NCBI GenBank assembly: GCA_964549505.1
Contig: CAZJVD010000016.1
Location: 1 to 62,613 of the forward strand
Source of the DNA: CAZJVD01 sp964549505
GTDB lineage: Bacteria > Bdellovibrionota > UBA1018 > CAZJVD01
Reading direction: 5' to 3'
Length of the DNA stretch: 62,613 nucleotides
The notes under the pieces were generated by a model. That model was given only the letters and a program-made list of their open reading frames with translations. It had not been told where the DNA came from and ran no database searches. This document shows positions 26,571 through 35,304 of the stretch, piece after piece. A program made the position numbers and the translations under genes. Every line of letters starts with the position of its first letter. Position 1 is the first letter of the stretch.

Positions 26571-27554
26571 TCATGTCGTTGACAAAAAACACTGATTGAG
26601 AAACACCGTCCATGAAGCTTTTGCGTCACGAAAACTTGTCTTGAGATCTCGATCCACCGTTAAAAGTTCCATTTGTGCACATCCAATTTGGGACGGTGTC
26701 CAGGAACCCAGCACCGCTTTGAGACGTTTTTCAGCCTCGAAGGGCAACCGTACAGGTCGGTTTTTCTTGAGAAGCCACAGCTGTCGCAAGTTCCACCCAA
26801 GTAAACCCAGCGTCTGAAACATGTTTTCAGAAGACTCGCAGAGCCAATCAAGCGATTCGAGAAGACGAGCGTGTCGTCGGTTGAGAAAGGCGTCACACCA
26901 CAGACCACCGGACCACGCAGTCGTTCGCGTCAGCGGCGCTGATGCGTCCACTGACGCTTCTAGTGACGCTTCCAGTGCCGCTTCATCAAAGATTTCGATT
27001 TTTTCGAGCTCGCGCTCGACAATCTCTAGCGACCAAGGATCCAGAAAGCTCAAAGCCAATACACGATCGGGATCGAGTTTGAGTTTTCGGCGTTCGGCTA
27101 AGAATTCGATCCACCGCGCACGGTCTCCCTCTAAAACAGGATCACAGCGCACGACGGGAGCTCTCTCAATAACTTTTTTGACCCAGGTTCGGCGTTGGTC
27201 GAGCTCGTCAGTAAGAAACACGATCACACTTGGGAGGGGATCCTCGCTGGGGCCGACGGGTTCTGGTTTCATCCAGTCCAAAACCGTTTCGATACCCTGG
27301 ACTCGCGATGCGTTCTGCACAACCAGGAGTCGCATGCCGCCGAAGAGCGATAAGCCTTGAGCTTGTTCGAGGAGCGCCTCGCCCGATATTTCGGCACCAT
27401 CGAAGCGTTCAACAGCCGCCGGCTCTAAAGCGCGTTCGAGTCGCAGGGTGAGCTCGCGCGCCTTCAAGCGCTCAGATCCGACCCACCAATACGCCGGAAA
27501 AAAGCTGCGCTTCTCAATCAGCGTCTGAATATTCTTTGCTTCGAAAACTGGCAC
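26571..27554 (-). CDS. holA: DNA polymerase III delta subunit
   Basis: HolA opens the beta sliding clamp as part of the clamp loader. The 327-residue protein has the family N-terminal pattern (SFFPAYWWVGSERLKARELT), the LSLFGGMRLLVVQNA strand-loop, and a C-terminal collar-like helical region (LLGWNLRQLWLLKK). Weak primary conservation is normal for this family. It follows lptE by 12 nt in the typical leuS-lptE-holA order, which supports the call. Confidence 0.9.
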   Translation of the reverse strand: MPVFEAKNIQTLIEKRSFFPAYWWVGSERLKARELTLRLERALEPAAVERFDGAEISGEALLEQAQGLSLFGGMRLLVVQNASRVQGIETVLDWMKPEPVGPSEDPLPSVIVFLTDELDQRRTWVKKVIERAPVVRCDPVLEGDRARWIEFLAERRKLKLDPDRVLALSFLDPWSLEIVERELEKIEIFDEAALEASLEASVDASAPLTRTTAWSGGLWCDAFLNRRHARLLESLDWLCESSENMFQTLGLLGWNLRQLWLLKKNRPVRLPFEAEKRLKAVLGSWTPSQIGCAQMELLTVDRDLKTSFRDAKASWTVFLNQCFLSTT

Positions 27555-27566
27555 TGCAACCCCAAA

Positions 27567-28163
27567 CTAAAACATAGCGAGCATGGACTCGTGAACATCT
27601 TCCATCATGGCATCGGCGAGATCTCCGAGAGCACGCTCGAACTCACTATCATTGATGAGTGCCGACGTCGTGCCGGCAGCGCCAAGCTGCGAGTTCGCCG
27701 GAAAACGTTTCTGTCGGTCAAATCCCGAATACCAAATATTTCGACCCTTGGTTTCACCTTGCAGGACGAAAAGCCTGAACGTGCAGCCGAGATTGGCATC
27801 GTACACCGTCGTTACGATGACATCTTCCGGGCCGGATCCCAGTGGACTCAGTTTGTCGGCGGTCGTCGAACTGTGTTGGGACAAGGAAGCCATGTTGACC
27901 GAGCTGACCAGCTCAGCGTCCGCGTCTGCGCGCGTGGTGACGATCCGAACACGCTTGTGGTGTCCAATGGTTCGTACCAACGCGTTGAAAACAAGATTCT
28001 CGATGCCAGCTTTAAAGGTCTCGTTACGCACTGGAGCGATGTAAATCTTCGAAACCCCGTACTGTTCTCGTAATGGATTGTGCGAATTCTGAAGCGAGTA
28101 CCCGCAGCCGGCGAGCCAAACTGTCCAAAGCGGAAGTAACCAAAGTCGAAGTTTGCGTTTCAT
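27567..28163 (-). CDS. lptE: LPS-assembly lipoprotein LptE
   Basis: The outer-membrane lipoprotein plug of the LptDE lipopolysaccharide translocon. It is 198 residues with a signal sequence and lipobox LAGC, followed by the family-typical GYSL start of the mature protein and the KIYIAPVRNETFKAGIENLVFNAL segment. Its start overlaps the leuS stop by 4 nt, a coupled arrangement usual for leuS-lptE. This is one of the best indications that the organism is a diderm with LPS. Confidence 0.88.
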   Translation of the reverse strand: MKRKLRLWLLPLWTVWLAGCGYSLQNSHNPLREQYGVSKIYIAPVRNETFKAGIENLVFNALVRTIGHHKRVRIVTTRADADAELVSSVNMASLSQHSSTTADKLSPLGSGPEDVIVTTVYDANLGCTFRLFVLQGETKGRNIWYSGFDRQKRFPANSQLGAAGTTSALINDSEFERALGDLADAMMEDVHESMLAMF

Positions 28164-30673
28164 GTCTTCACAACGAAGTTCACGATCTTTTTAGGCACAA
28201 AGATCGTTTTCACCAACTGACCCTCGGCCAGCTTCGAAGCGACCTTTGCATCGGCCTGCGCCGCTGCGATCACTTCTGCCTGGGACGCGTCGATCGGCAT
28301 CTCAACTTCGCTCCTGAGCTTGCCATTGACCTGGACAATGTACAAGGCTGTGGTCTTTACGAGCGCCTGTGCGTCCGCCACAGGGAGAGGTGCGTCGAGA
28401 AGACGCGCTTCGAATCCAATGCGCTCCGCCAGCTCTTCGGCGATATGCGGAGCAAAGGGGTAAAGCAAACGAATCGTCGTTTCCACGCTCTCGCGAAAAA
28501 CAGCACGATCGTCCGGTGTTTTGTTGTCGGCAGCCTGAAAAAGATACGCCTCGTTAACGAGTTCCATAATGGCCGCAATCATCGTGTTGAACTGAAAGCT
28601 GTTTTCAAAATCGGTATGATATTTTAGCACCGTCGCGTGCGTCTTCGTTCTCAGTTTCTTGGCGGCCGGAGCGAGTTTGTCGTGAGCCGTCGCCGGCTTT
28701 CGCGGCGCTGACTTCAAGGCGTCGCTGTTCTGATCCACAAGGCGCCACACGCGGCCCAGAAAGCGGAACGAGCCTTCAACGCCCTGTTCAGACCACTCCA
28801 AAATCTTATCCGGTGGAGCGGCGAAAAGAGAAAACATGCGTGCCGTATCGCAGCCATAGTGTGCGATCAGGTCCATCGGATCGACGACATTGCCTTTGGA
28901 CTTACTCATCTTGGCGCCGTCTTTGTAGACGATGCCTTGATTGAAAAGGTTTCGAACGGGCTCATCCCGATCCCGAGGGTCGAGATCGCTTGGAAAGTAA
29001 CCCAAATCCCGAAGTACTTTATGGAAGAAGCGATAGTAGAGGAGGTGCATCGTCGCGTGTTCGATGCCGCCGATGTACTGATCGACGCCCAACCAATACG
29101 AAAGCGCTTTCTTGTCGAACGGCTCGTTCTTGGAATGGGGTGAAGTGTAACGCAAGTAGTACCACGACGATTCCATGAACGTGTCCATGGTGTCGGTCTC
29201 GCGGCGTGCGTCCTTGCGTCGGCACTTGGGACAGGTCGTCTTCGCAAAAAACGGATGTTTCGCAAGCGGCGAGATGCCTTCGCCTGACAGATCCACGTCA
29301 CCTGGAAGTACAACCGGCAGTTCGCTCTTCGGAACGGCTACAGGACCACAATCCTGGCAGTGCACAATCGGAATAGGAGCGCCCCAATAACGTTGCCGCG
29401 ACAGACCCCAGTCTCGAAGACGATATTGGACCGCCGCGCGACCTTTTTTCAGCTTCTCAAGAGCGAGCGTGATCTCGCGTTTTGCTTTCTCAGAAATAAG
29501 GTTCGTGTACGGACCGCTTGCGATCAGAACACCAGGCTCGACAAACGGGGCGATAGAAGTTTCGAGCTTCCCACCGTCCGTCGGAGCGATCACTTGTCGA
29601 ATCGGCAGACCGTATTTTTTTGCAAACGCATGATCGCGATGATCGTGCGCGGGTACAGCCATCAGGGCTCCGGTGCCATAGTCGAGCAATACAAAGTTTG
29701 CGAGGTAGATGGGGATGCGTTCGCCCGTTAAGGGATGAAGAGCGTGTGATCCCGTGAAAACGCCTTCTTTAGGAGTGTCATCCGCAGTTCGCTTAAAACG
29801 ATCCATTTTGCGGCAGCGTTCGATGAACTCCGTCACTTCGGTCTGCCGGGTCTTCGAAAGCTCCAGAGCCAGCGCATGTTCCGGGGCGAGTGCCATGTAT
29901 GAAACACCAAAGAGTGTGTCAGGGCGCGTGGTGAACACCCGAATGGTTTCGGATCGACCTTCGATTGCAAATTCGATTTCGGCGCCTTCGCTCTTACCAA
30001 TCCAATGTCGTTGGGCCGTCTTGATGCGTTCCGGATATCCGGGCAACTGATCAAGGCCCTTGAGCAGTTCTTCAGCGTAGGCGGTCGTCTTGAAGAACCA
30101 CTGCTCGAGTTCGCGCGTTGTTGTTTCTGAATCGCAACGCCAACAGTGGCCGTCTTCGACTTGCTCGTTAGCGAGGACGGTCTGGCAACTCGGACACCAG
30201 TTGACGGTCGAGGCTTTGCGATAGGCGAGGCCTTTCTCAAAAAAGTCGACAAAGAATCCTTGCTCAAATCGATAGTACTCGGGAAGGCACGTCGTGACTT
30301 CGCGCGACCAATCGTAACCAAATCCAAGACGCATGAGCTGAGCCTTCATGGTCTGAATGTTTTCAAGGGTCCACTTCTCCGGATGGGTCTTGTTTTTAAT
30401 GGCAGCATTTTCCGCGGGCAGACCAAAAGCGTCCCAACCCATCGGATGCATGACATAAAATCCCATGGATCGCTTGATTCGAGCGATCACATCGCTGATC
30501 GCGTAGTTGCGCACATGGCCCATGTGAATCCGGCCGGACGGGTAGGGGAACATGTCCAGCATGTAGAATTTTTTCTTTCCAGGGAGTTCGCTCACTTCCC
30601 ACGAGCGCTCTTTGCTCCAGCGATCCTGCCACTTGGACTCGACGTCCTGCGGATTGTAGTCCATTCCCGACAT
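28160..30673 (-). CDS. leuS: Leucyl-tRNA synthetase
   Basis: A class Ia aminoacyl-tRNA synthetase of 837 residues. The HIGH-type motif is PYPSGRIHMGH (about residues 43-53) and the KMSKS loop is KMSKSKGNVVDP (about residue 588). The CP1 editing domain lies between, with FTTRPDTLFG and MAVPAHDHRD. A zinc-type CxxC...CxxC is visible (CPSCQTV...CWRCD). A -10-like TATGAT lies 11 nt before the ATG and there is no Shine-Dalgarno, so a very short leader is likely. It leads the leuS-lptE-holA operon. Confidence 0.97.
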   Translation of the reverse strand: MSGMDYNPQDVESKWQDRWSKERSWEVSELPGKKKFYMLDMFPYPSGRIHMGHVRNYAISDVIARIKRSMGFYVMHPMGWDAFGLPAENAAIKNKTHPEKWTLENIQTMKAQLMRLGFGYDWSREVTTCLPEYYRFEQGFFVDFFEKGLAYRKASTVNWCPSCQTVLANEQVEDGHCWRCDSETTTRELEQWFFKTTAYAEELLKGLDQLPGYPERIKTAQRHWIGKSEGAEIEFAIEGRSETIRVFTTRPDTLFGVSYMALAPEHALALELSKTRQTEVTEFIERCRKMDRFKRTADDTPKEGVFTGSHALHPLTGERIPIYLANFVLLDYGTGALMAVPAHDHRDHAFAKKYGLPIRQVIAPTDGGKLETSIAPFVEPGVLIASGPYTNLISEKAKREITLALEKLKKGRAAVQYRLRDWGLSRQRYWGAPIPIVHCQDCGPVAVPKSELPVVLPGDVDLSGEGISPLAKHPFFAKTTCPKCRRKDARRETDTMDTFMESSWYYLRYTSPHSKNEPFDKKALSYWLGVDQYIGGIEHATMHLLYYRFFHKVLRDLGYFPSDLDPRDRDEPVRNLFNQGIVYKDGAKMSKSKGNVVDPMDLIAHYGCDTARMFSLFAAPPDKILEWSEQGVEGSFRFLGRVWRLVDQNSDALKSAPRKPATAHDKLAPAAKKLRTKTHATVLKYHTDFENSFQFNTMIAAIMELVNEAYLFQAADNKTPDDRAVFRESVETTIRLLYPFAPHIAEELAERIGFEARLLDAPLPVADAQALVKTTALYIVQVNGKLRSEVEMPIDASQAEVIAAAQADAKVASKLAEGQLVKTIFVPKKIVNFVVKT

Positions 30674-30701
30674 ACTGCTTCTATATCATAGGGGAGGCGT
30701 A

Positions 30702-30710
30702 TGCTAAAAC
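30702..30710 (+). promoter_or_regulatory. Extended -10 element of the dciA-like gene
   Basis: TGCTAAAAC, 10 nt before the ATG at 30721, in the 47-nt gap divergent from leuS. No good -35 and no spaced Shine-Dalgarno are visible. Confidence 0.35.
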
Positions 30711-30720
30711 TCGGAGCTCT

Positions 30721-31038
30721 ATGGCGGCTCATACTTTGGCAGAAATCCTTGCTGAGTTTCTCAAAAAGCGCCCCGATACGTCGGCGCGACTCAAGCAATC
30801 GCGCGCCGTCAAACTCTGGAGCGAAACCGTAGGTCCGTTGATTGCTCGCCATGCCGAAGCGCTCTTCGTGAAACAGGGTGTTCTAGTGGTCTCGGTCGAC
30901 TCGCCTGTTTGGAAGAACGAGCTGTATTTTCGTCGGCACGAGATCTTAAAACTTCTCAACGCTAAACTCGTCGCGGTTGAAGGACCGGCCGATGTTCAGA
31001 TACGCGAACTGAGTCTCGTCGATCGTGGAAAGAACTAG
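30721..31038 (+). CDS. DUF721 / DciA-like protein
   Basis: A 105-residue protein of the DUF721 family, whose characterised member DciA loads or helps the replicative helicase DnaB in bacteria without DnaC. The pattern is an N-terminal helix (LAEILAEFLKK), then AVKLWSETVGPLIARHAEALFVKQGVLVVSVDSPVWKNEL, the domain's hallmark strand-helix block. It is divergent from leuS and convergent with the 31047 gene (8-nt gap). Whether it is the helicase operator here depends on dnaC being absent from the genome. Confidence 0.85.
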   Translation: MAAHTLAEILAEFLKKRPDTSARLKQSRAVKLWSETVGPLIARHAEALFVKQGVLVVSVDSPVWKNELYFRRHEILKLLNAKLVAVEGPADVQIRELSLVDRGKN

Positions 31039-31046
31039 GGTGACCC

Positions 31047-31568
31047 CTAGATTCGGATCACACGCAGAATCGCTACGAGCAGACCGGCGATAACGAATAA
31101 CAAGAGGACGATGGCGGTTTTCCAAAGAGACGCGCGCTCGAGATTCGCGAGCTTGCCCATGATCTGCGGACGAAACGGCTGCGACGGTTTCGTTTCTTCG
31201 ATGTGTGTGTTCTGAAACTCGAGGAGCGCACGGTTGCGAACAGGATCGTCGGGTTTGGAAAGTATCGGCTGCAAATCGGGTATGGACGGTTGACTGGGAA
31301 GAGACTTCTCAATCTCGGTAGCAGTGAGGTCATCATCGGTGTTCGGAATGGTCAGAAGTTCGGGAGATATTTCGATTCCTAGATGTTTCTGAACCTCATC
31401 GGATTCGTGGAGAAAGAACCAGTAGCCATTGGCTCGGCAGACTTCATCGCGGTGGGTGAGTTTGCCGCTGATGATCAGCTTTTTCAGATCGGTCTCGGGT
31501 GTCGGAAGGCTGATCTCGTTTCGAGCGGTGCGTATCAGCCAGAGCGGCTCACGGTAATCGATCGACAT
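31047..31568 (-). CDS. Tail-anchored membrane protein with GYF-2-like N terminus
   Basis: A 173-residue protein with a single C-terminal transmembrane helix (IVLLLFVIAGLLVAIL) and no signal peptide, so the bulk should face the cytoplasm. The first 60 residues (WLIRTARNEISLPTPETDLKKL, then the GKLTHRDEVCRANGYWFFL segment) resemble a GYF-2/GYF-like peptide-binding module; the middle is Pro/Asp-rich and probably disordered. The ATG is preceded by GAGGAC at 9 nt. It lies 17 nt after the mlaF-like gene and may belong to the alr-led operon. Function unknown. Confidence 0.6.
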   Translation of the reverse strand: MSIDYREPLWLIRTARNEISLPTPETDLKKLIISGKLTHRDEVCRANGYWFFLHESDEVQKHLGIEISPELLTIPNTDDDLTATEIEKSLPSQPSIPDLQPILSKPDDPVRNRALLEFQNTHIEETKPSQPFRPQIMGKLANLERASLWKTAIVLLLFVIAGLLVAILRVIRI

Positions 31569-31585
31569 TAGGGCGTGTCCTCATT

Positions 31586-32365
31586 TTAGACGCGTGACTC
31601 CGTTAAAGATCGTAACGACATGGACTCCGCTTCAAGAAAACCACGTATGGTCGGATGGTTGGAATTCCAGAGTTCGCTTGGCTTGCCGGTAAAGACGGCC
31701 GTGCCGCCATAAAGAAAAATAATACGATCGGCCAGGCGGAGTGCCGCCGGAATATCGTGGCTAACGACGATCGACGTGAGCTTGAGCTTGTCTCGAAGTG
31801 TCGCAATCAGTTCGTCGACCGTCGAACGTGTTACCGGGTCAAGACCGGTCGTCGGTTCGTCGTAAAGAAGAATCGAAGGTTCGCGCACAATCGCTCGCGC
31901 CAGTCCCACACGCTTACGCATTCCGCCCGACAGTTCATTGGGAAGTTTGTCATAACCGGACGTCATTCCCAGCAGTCCAAGCGTCGTCGTTACTTTCTTT
32001 TCGATGTCGTCGTTCGAGAGATCCGAGTGTTCCACGAGCGGGAACGCGACATTCTCGTATACTGTCAAATCATCAAAGAGTGCCGCACTCTGAAAAAGCA
32101 TACCGAAAACGCGGCGAGCATCGGCCAGGTCAGCTCCCCGCAGCAGTGACATGTCTTTTCCATGCACGTGAACCGTTCCGTGATCGGGCTTCAATAAACC
32201 CAGAATATGTTTGATGAGTACGGATTTTCCCGTGCCTGATGGGCCCAGGACGAACGTCAGCTCGCCTTCGTAGAACTCAAGCGAGACACCTTTGAGTACG
32301 TGATCGCGTCCGCCCCGAAAACTCTTATGCACATCGACGAGTTCCACCGCAACTGGTTTGCTCAT
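31586..32365 (-). CDS. ABC transporter ATP-binding protein, MlaF type
   Basis: A 259-residue ABC ATPase resembling MlaF/Ttg2A, which powers phospholipid or hydrophobic-compound traffic across the envelope. Walker A is GPSGTGKS (about residues 40-47), the Q-loop is in LFQSAALF, the signature is LSGGMRKRVGLARAI, Walker B is ILLYDEPTTGLDP and the switch His is in VVSHDI. I use the ATG at 32365, just past the alr stop (TGAGGACATG, stop and ribosome-binding site fused); a longer frame from 32500 lies inside alr. No MlaE permease or MlaD gene is adjacent, which is unusual. Confidence 0.85.
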   Translation of the reverse strand: MSKPVAVELVDVHKSFRGGRDHVLKGVSLEFYEGELTFVLGPSGTGKSVLIKHILGLLKPDHGTVHVHGKDMSLLRGADLADARRVFGMLFQSAALFDDLTVYENVAFPLVEHSDLSNDDIEKKVTTTLGLLGMTSGYDKLPNELSGGMRKRVGLARAIVREPSILLYDEPTTGLDPVTRSTVDELIATLRDKLKLTSIVVSHDIPAALRLADRIIFLYGGTAVFTGKPSELWNSNHPTIRGFLEAESMSLRSLTESRV

Positions 32366-32369
32366 GTCC

Positions 32370-33512
32370 TCACTCGTAATAACGGGCGACTCTTGTGCCG
32401 ACGCTCGTGAAAAGTTCGTAGGGAATTGTACCTGCACGTTCGGCCTGTACCCAAGGCAGAAGATGGGGTCCAAAGATCTCAACCCAACTCCCGACAGCAA
32501 GCGATCGTGGCGCAGCGAAAGCCATCAAGTCCATGCTGACACGCCCGACAACGGGACAGGTTTTCCCTTTCCAATAGACTAGCCCACGACCGGAAAGCTG
32601 TCGATGGATTCCATCCGCATATCCAGCACCTAAAATCGCAAATCGGCGGGCAGTTCGCGGACTCTGTTTTCCGACTCTGAACTGTGCGCCATATCCAATG
32701 ATATCCCCGGTTCTCAGTTCCATTTGATGGACGGTCTGCGCTTCGAGAGTCATAACCGGTCGCAATCCAGACGATGCGATATCGGATCGCGGAGCAGCTC
32801 CATAGAGCGAGATCCCGGGGCGTGCAATCTGGCTGAGGGTCTGGAGTTTCCAGCCTTTTGAAAACCAGAGTGCGGCGCTGTTGCCAAAGTGAAAGGGCCG
32901 TTCAGGAAGACGTCGTGTCCATTCTTTTAAGAGTTCGCGCGCGCCACCATGCTGTCGACGACTGGCGGCGCGATTCGGGTCATCCGCGACGGCAAGATGA
33001 GAGAGAATCGTTTCAGGGAGTATCGCTTTTTTCCTCAGTAAAAGATCCACAGTCGCACGCACCTGATCCAACGGAATCCCCAGTCGATTGATGCCGGTGT
33101 TGAACTTGAGATGATAACGGAGCCGACGGTCGTCCCCGCGCCCAAGAAATCGCTTGAGATCGTCCCATGTACTCACGACCGGTTCGAGGCCAGAACGTCG
33201 CATCGCTTGCGCCTTTTCTTCGGTCCAGATCGGTGTTCCAGAGAACACGATGATGGGTACACGGCTTCGAATCTTACTCCGAAGTGCGATTCCTTCTTCG
33301 GTAGTCGCCACGCCGAAACCTCTCAGGCGTGACCAGTACGGGCGCAATGTCTGCGCAACCCATGCGTCGCCATGACCATAGCCATTGGCTTTGATCATGG
33401 GGATCAGTTCCAGTCCGTTCGCACGTTTTTCAAGAACCCGAAAGTTATGGAGAAGCGCCGATGAGGAAAGTCGTGCGCGAGCGGTAGCTAGACTTTTGGA
33501 GACGCGATCCAT
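32370..33512 (-). CDS. alr: Alanine racemase
   Basis: A 380-residue fold-type III PLP enzyme making D-alanine for peptidoglycan. The cofactor lysine is in MIKANGYGHG, the second catalytic base (Tyr) is in the YGAQFRVG region, and GISLYGAAP and VGRVSMDLMAF are family blocks. It overlaps nothing upstream; 4 nt separate its stop from the mlaF-like start. A TGCTAGCTT extended -10 lies 9 nt before the ATG. Confidence 0.94.
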   Translation of the reverse strand: MDRVSKSLATARARLSSSALLHNFRVLEKRANGLELIPMIKANGYGHGDAWVAQTLRPYWSRLRGFGVATTEEGIALRSKIRSRVPIIVFSGTPIWTEEKAQAMRRSGLEPVVSTWDDLKRFLGRGDDRRLRYHLKFNTGINRLGIPLDQVRATVDLLLRKKAILPETILSHLAVADDPNRAASRRQHGGARELLKEWTRRLPERPFHFGNSAALWFSKGWKLQTLSQIARPGISLYGAAPRSDIASSGLRPVMTLEAQTVHQMELRTGDIIGYGAQFRVGKQSPRTARRFAILGAGYADGIHRQLSGRGLVYWKGKTCPVVGRVSMDLMAFAAPRSLAVGSWVEIFGPHLLPWVQAERAGTIPYELFTSVGTRVARYYE

Positions 33513-33521
33513 GGGCTTTCC

Positions 33522-33530
33522 AAGCTAGCA
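33522..33530 (-). promoter_or_regulatory. Extended -10 element of alr
   Basis: Minus-strand TGCTAGCTT with a 9-nt gap to the ATG at 33512, identical in sequence and spacing to the element of the thiolase gene. On the plus strand the overlapping TAGCAT (33526-33531) could serve nadB. Confidence 0.4.
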
Positions 33531-33549
33531 TCTTTAGAGGTCTCCACAA

Positions 33550-35241
33550 ATGACAAACCGCGTGTTAAGTCCAGAACGCTTGGAAAAACGCGTGACAAAC
33601 AGCGTACGAAACCATGAAACGGATGTGCTCGTTGTGGGTGGCGGGATTGCTGGACTCACGGCAGCGCTGAAACTTGCCCGCACTTATCGCGTGACCGTTC
33701 TCACGAAAACCGATCGTCTTGAGAGCAACACGCGTTATGCGCAAGGCGGTATTGCATCCGTTTGGGCAGAGGGCGACAGCTTTGACGAGCATCAGGCCGA
33801 CACCCTCCGTGCGGGTGCGGGCCTTTGTCATGCCGAAGTCGTAAAACTCTGCGTGGAAGAAGGACCGGCGCGCGTTCAGGAGTTGATCACGCTCGGTGTT
33901 CCCTTTACGCAGGGGACGGACCCTGTCGAGATTTTTGATCTGCATCGCGAAGGTGGGCATGGAAGGCGTCGTATCCTGCACGCGGATGATCGTACGGGTT
34001 ACGCGATCCAAAAGACGTTGGTGGATCAGGCGAGTGCGCATCCGCATATTACGATTTTAGAAAACCATCTCGTTGTGGATCTCATCACCGAGGCGAAGTC
34101 CTCAGCGCTATGGCATCGACCTGGAGGCTGTATCGGCGCTTATGTCCTCGATACGACTCGTGGTGATGTCTATCCCATTGGCGCTTCGGTCACGATTCTC
34201 GCGACCGGGGGTGCGGGGAAGGTCTATCGTTATACTTCGAATCCGGATGTCGCGACAGGCGATGGTATCGCGATCGCACATCGTGCGGGTGCTCGTGTAG
34301 CGAATCTCGAATTCATGCAGTTTCATCCGACGTGTCTCTTTCATCCCGGCGCTAAAAATTTTCTGATCTCTGAAGCGTTGCGAGGCGAGGGAGCCGTACT
34401 TCGGAACATCGCCGGCGACGAGTTCATGTCTCGTTATCATGCGATGGGTTCGCTTGCCCCGCGTGATGTCGTGGCCCGTGCGATTGACCAAGAGTTGAAG
34501 CGCTCCGGTGATGCGCATGTATGGCTCGACGCTCGTGGGATGCCGCTTGAGGAGTTTTCAAAAAAGTTTCCTGGAATCTTAGATCAATGTGGACGCTTCG
34601 GAATATTTCCGCCCAAAGACATGATCCCTGTTGTTCCGGCCGCTCACTACATGTGTGGCGGAGTGGTTGTGAACCACGACGCCGAAACCACGGTTCCGGG
34701 CTTGTTTGCAATTGGCGAAGTGTCGTGTACAGGCCTTCACGGTGCTAATCGCTTAGCGAGTAATTCGTTGCTCGAGGCTGTTGTCTTCTCTCATCGCGCC
34801 GCTCAGAAAGCCGAACGACTTTTGGCGGAGCGACCTTCGCTATCGGATCCGATGCGACTCCAGCCACCGCCGTGGCAAGTCGGCAGTGCTGTGCGGATCG
34901 AAGATCGCATCGATATTGCGGCTCTCTGGGACGAGGTTCGTCGCTTGATGTGGAACTATGTCGGTATTGTTCGAAGTAATCGTCGCCTGGAGCGTGCACG
35001 TCGACGACTTGAGTTGATTGCGGCGAATATCAACGAAGACTATTGGAATTTCATTCTCACACGCGACCTCGTCGAGACGCGAAACCTCGTCCTCGTCGCG
35101 CAACTGATCGTTCAGAGTGCGCTGATGCGAAAGGAGAGTCGGGGTCTACATTATAATGTGGACTATCCAGGGCGGCCCGGGAGCCCCGGGTGCCCAGGGT
35201 GCCATGAGGAGCAGGAGCGTCCTATGGATACGGTGATTTAG
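33550..35241 (+). CDS. nadB: L-aspartate oxidase
   Basis: NadB oxidises L-aspartate to iminoaspartate, the first step of de novo NAD synthesis, using FAD. The 563-residue protein has the dinucleotide-binding VLVVGGGIAGLTAALKLA, SNTRYAQGGIASV, the HREGGHGRRRILHADD active-site block, FMQFHPTCLFHP, MCGGVVVNHD and TGLHGANRLASNSLLEAVVF. The C terminus reads GLHYNVDYP, then a Gly/Pro-rich 18-residue stretch, then MDTVI; that stretch looks inserted. Quinolinate synthase (nadA) and nadC are not in the window. Confidence 0.94.
   Translation: MTNRVLSPERLEKRVTNSVRNHETDVLVVGGGIAGLTAALKLARTYRVTVLTKTDRLESNTRYAQGGIASVWAEGDSFDEHQADTLRAGAGLCHAEVVKLCVEEGPARVQELITLGVPFTQGTDPVEIFDLHREGGHGRRRILHADDRTGYAIQKTLVDQASAHPHITILENHLVVDLITEAKSSALWHRPGGCIGAYVLDTTRGDVYPIGASVTILATGGAGKVYRYTSNPDVATGDGIAIAHRAGARVANLEFMQFHPTCLFHPGAKNFLISEALRGEGAVLRNIAGDEFMSRYHAMGSLAPRDVVARAIDQELKRSGDAHVWLDARGMPLEEFSKKFPGILDQCGRFGIFPPKDMIPVVPAAHYMCGGVVVNHDAETTVPGLFAIGEVSCTGLHGANRLASNSLLEAVVFSHRAAQKAERLLAERPSLSDPMRLQPPPWQVGSAVRIEDRIDIAALWDEVRRLMWNYVGIVRSNRRLERARRRLELIAANINEDYWNFILTRDLVETRNLVLVAQLIVQSALMRKESRGLHYNVDYPGRPGSPGCPGCHEEQERPMDTVI
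35169..35205 (+). repeat. GC-rich low-complexity stretch inside nadB
   Basis: Alternating GGGCGGCCC / GGGAGCCCC / GGGTGCCC blocks, in places self-complementary, encode GRPGSPGCPG between the conserved DYP and the C-terminal MDTVI of NadB. Confidence 0.6.
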
Positions 35242-35269
35242 GGGCTTAGTTTCTTTACTGATTTTTGTC

Positions 35270-35298
35270 GTGACGCATTGCGTACAGTTTGCTAGTAA
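35270..35298 (+). promoter_or_regulatory. Putative promoter of the 35305 gene
   Basis: GTGACG (35270-35275) and the extended -10 TGCTAGTAA (hexamer TAGTAA, 35293-35298) are 17 nt apart; the -10 ends 6 nt before the ATG. A leaderless message is predicted. Confidence 0.4.
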
Positions 35299-35304
35299 GA
35301 GCCC

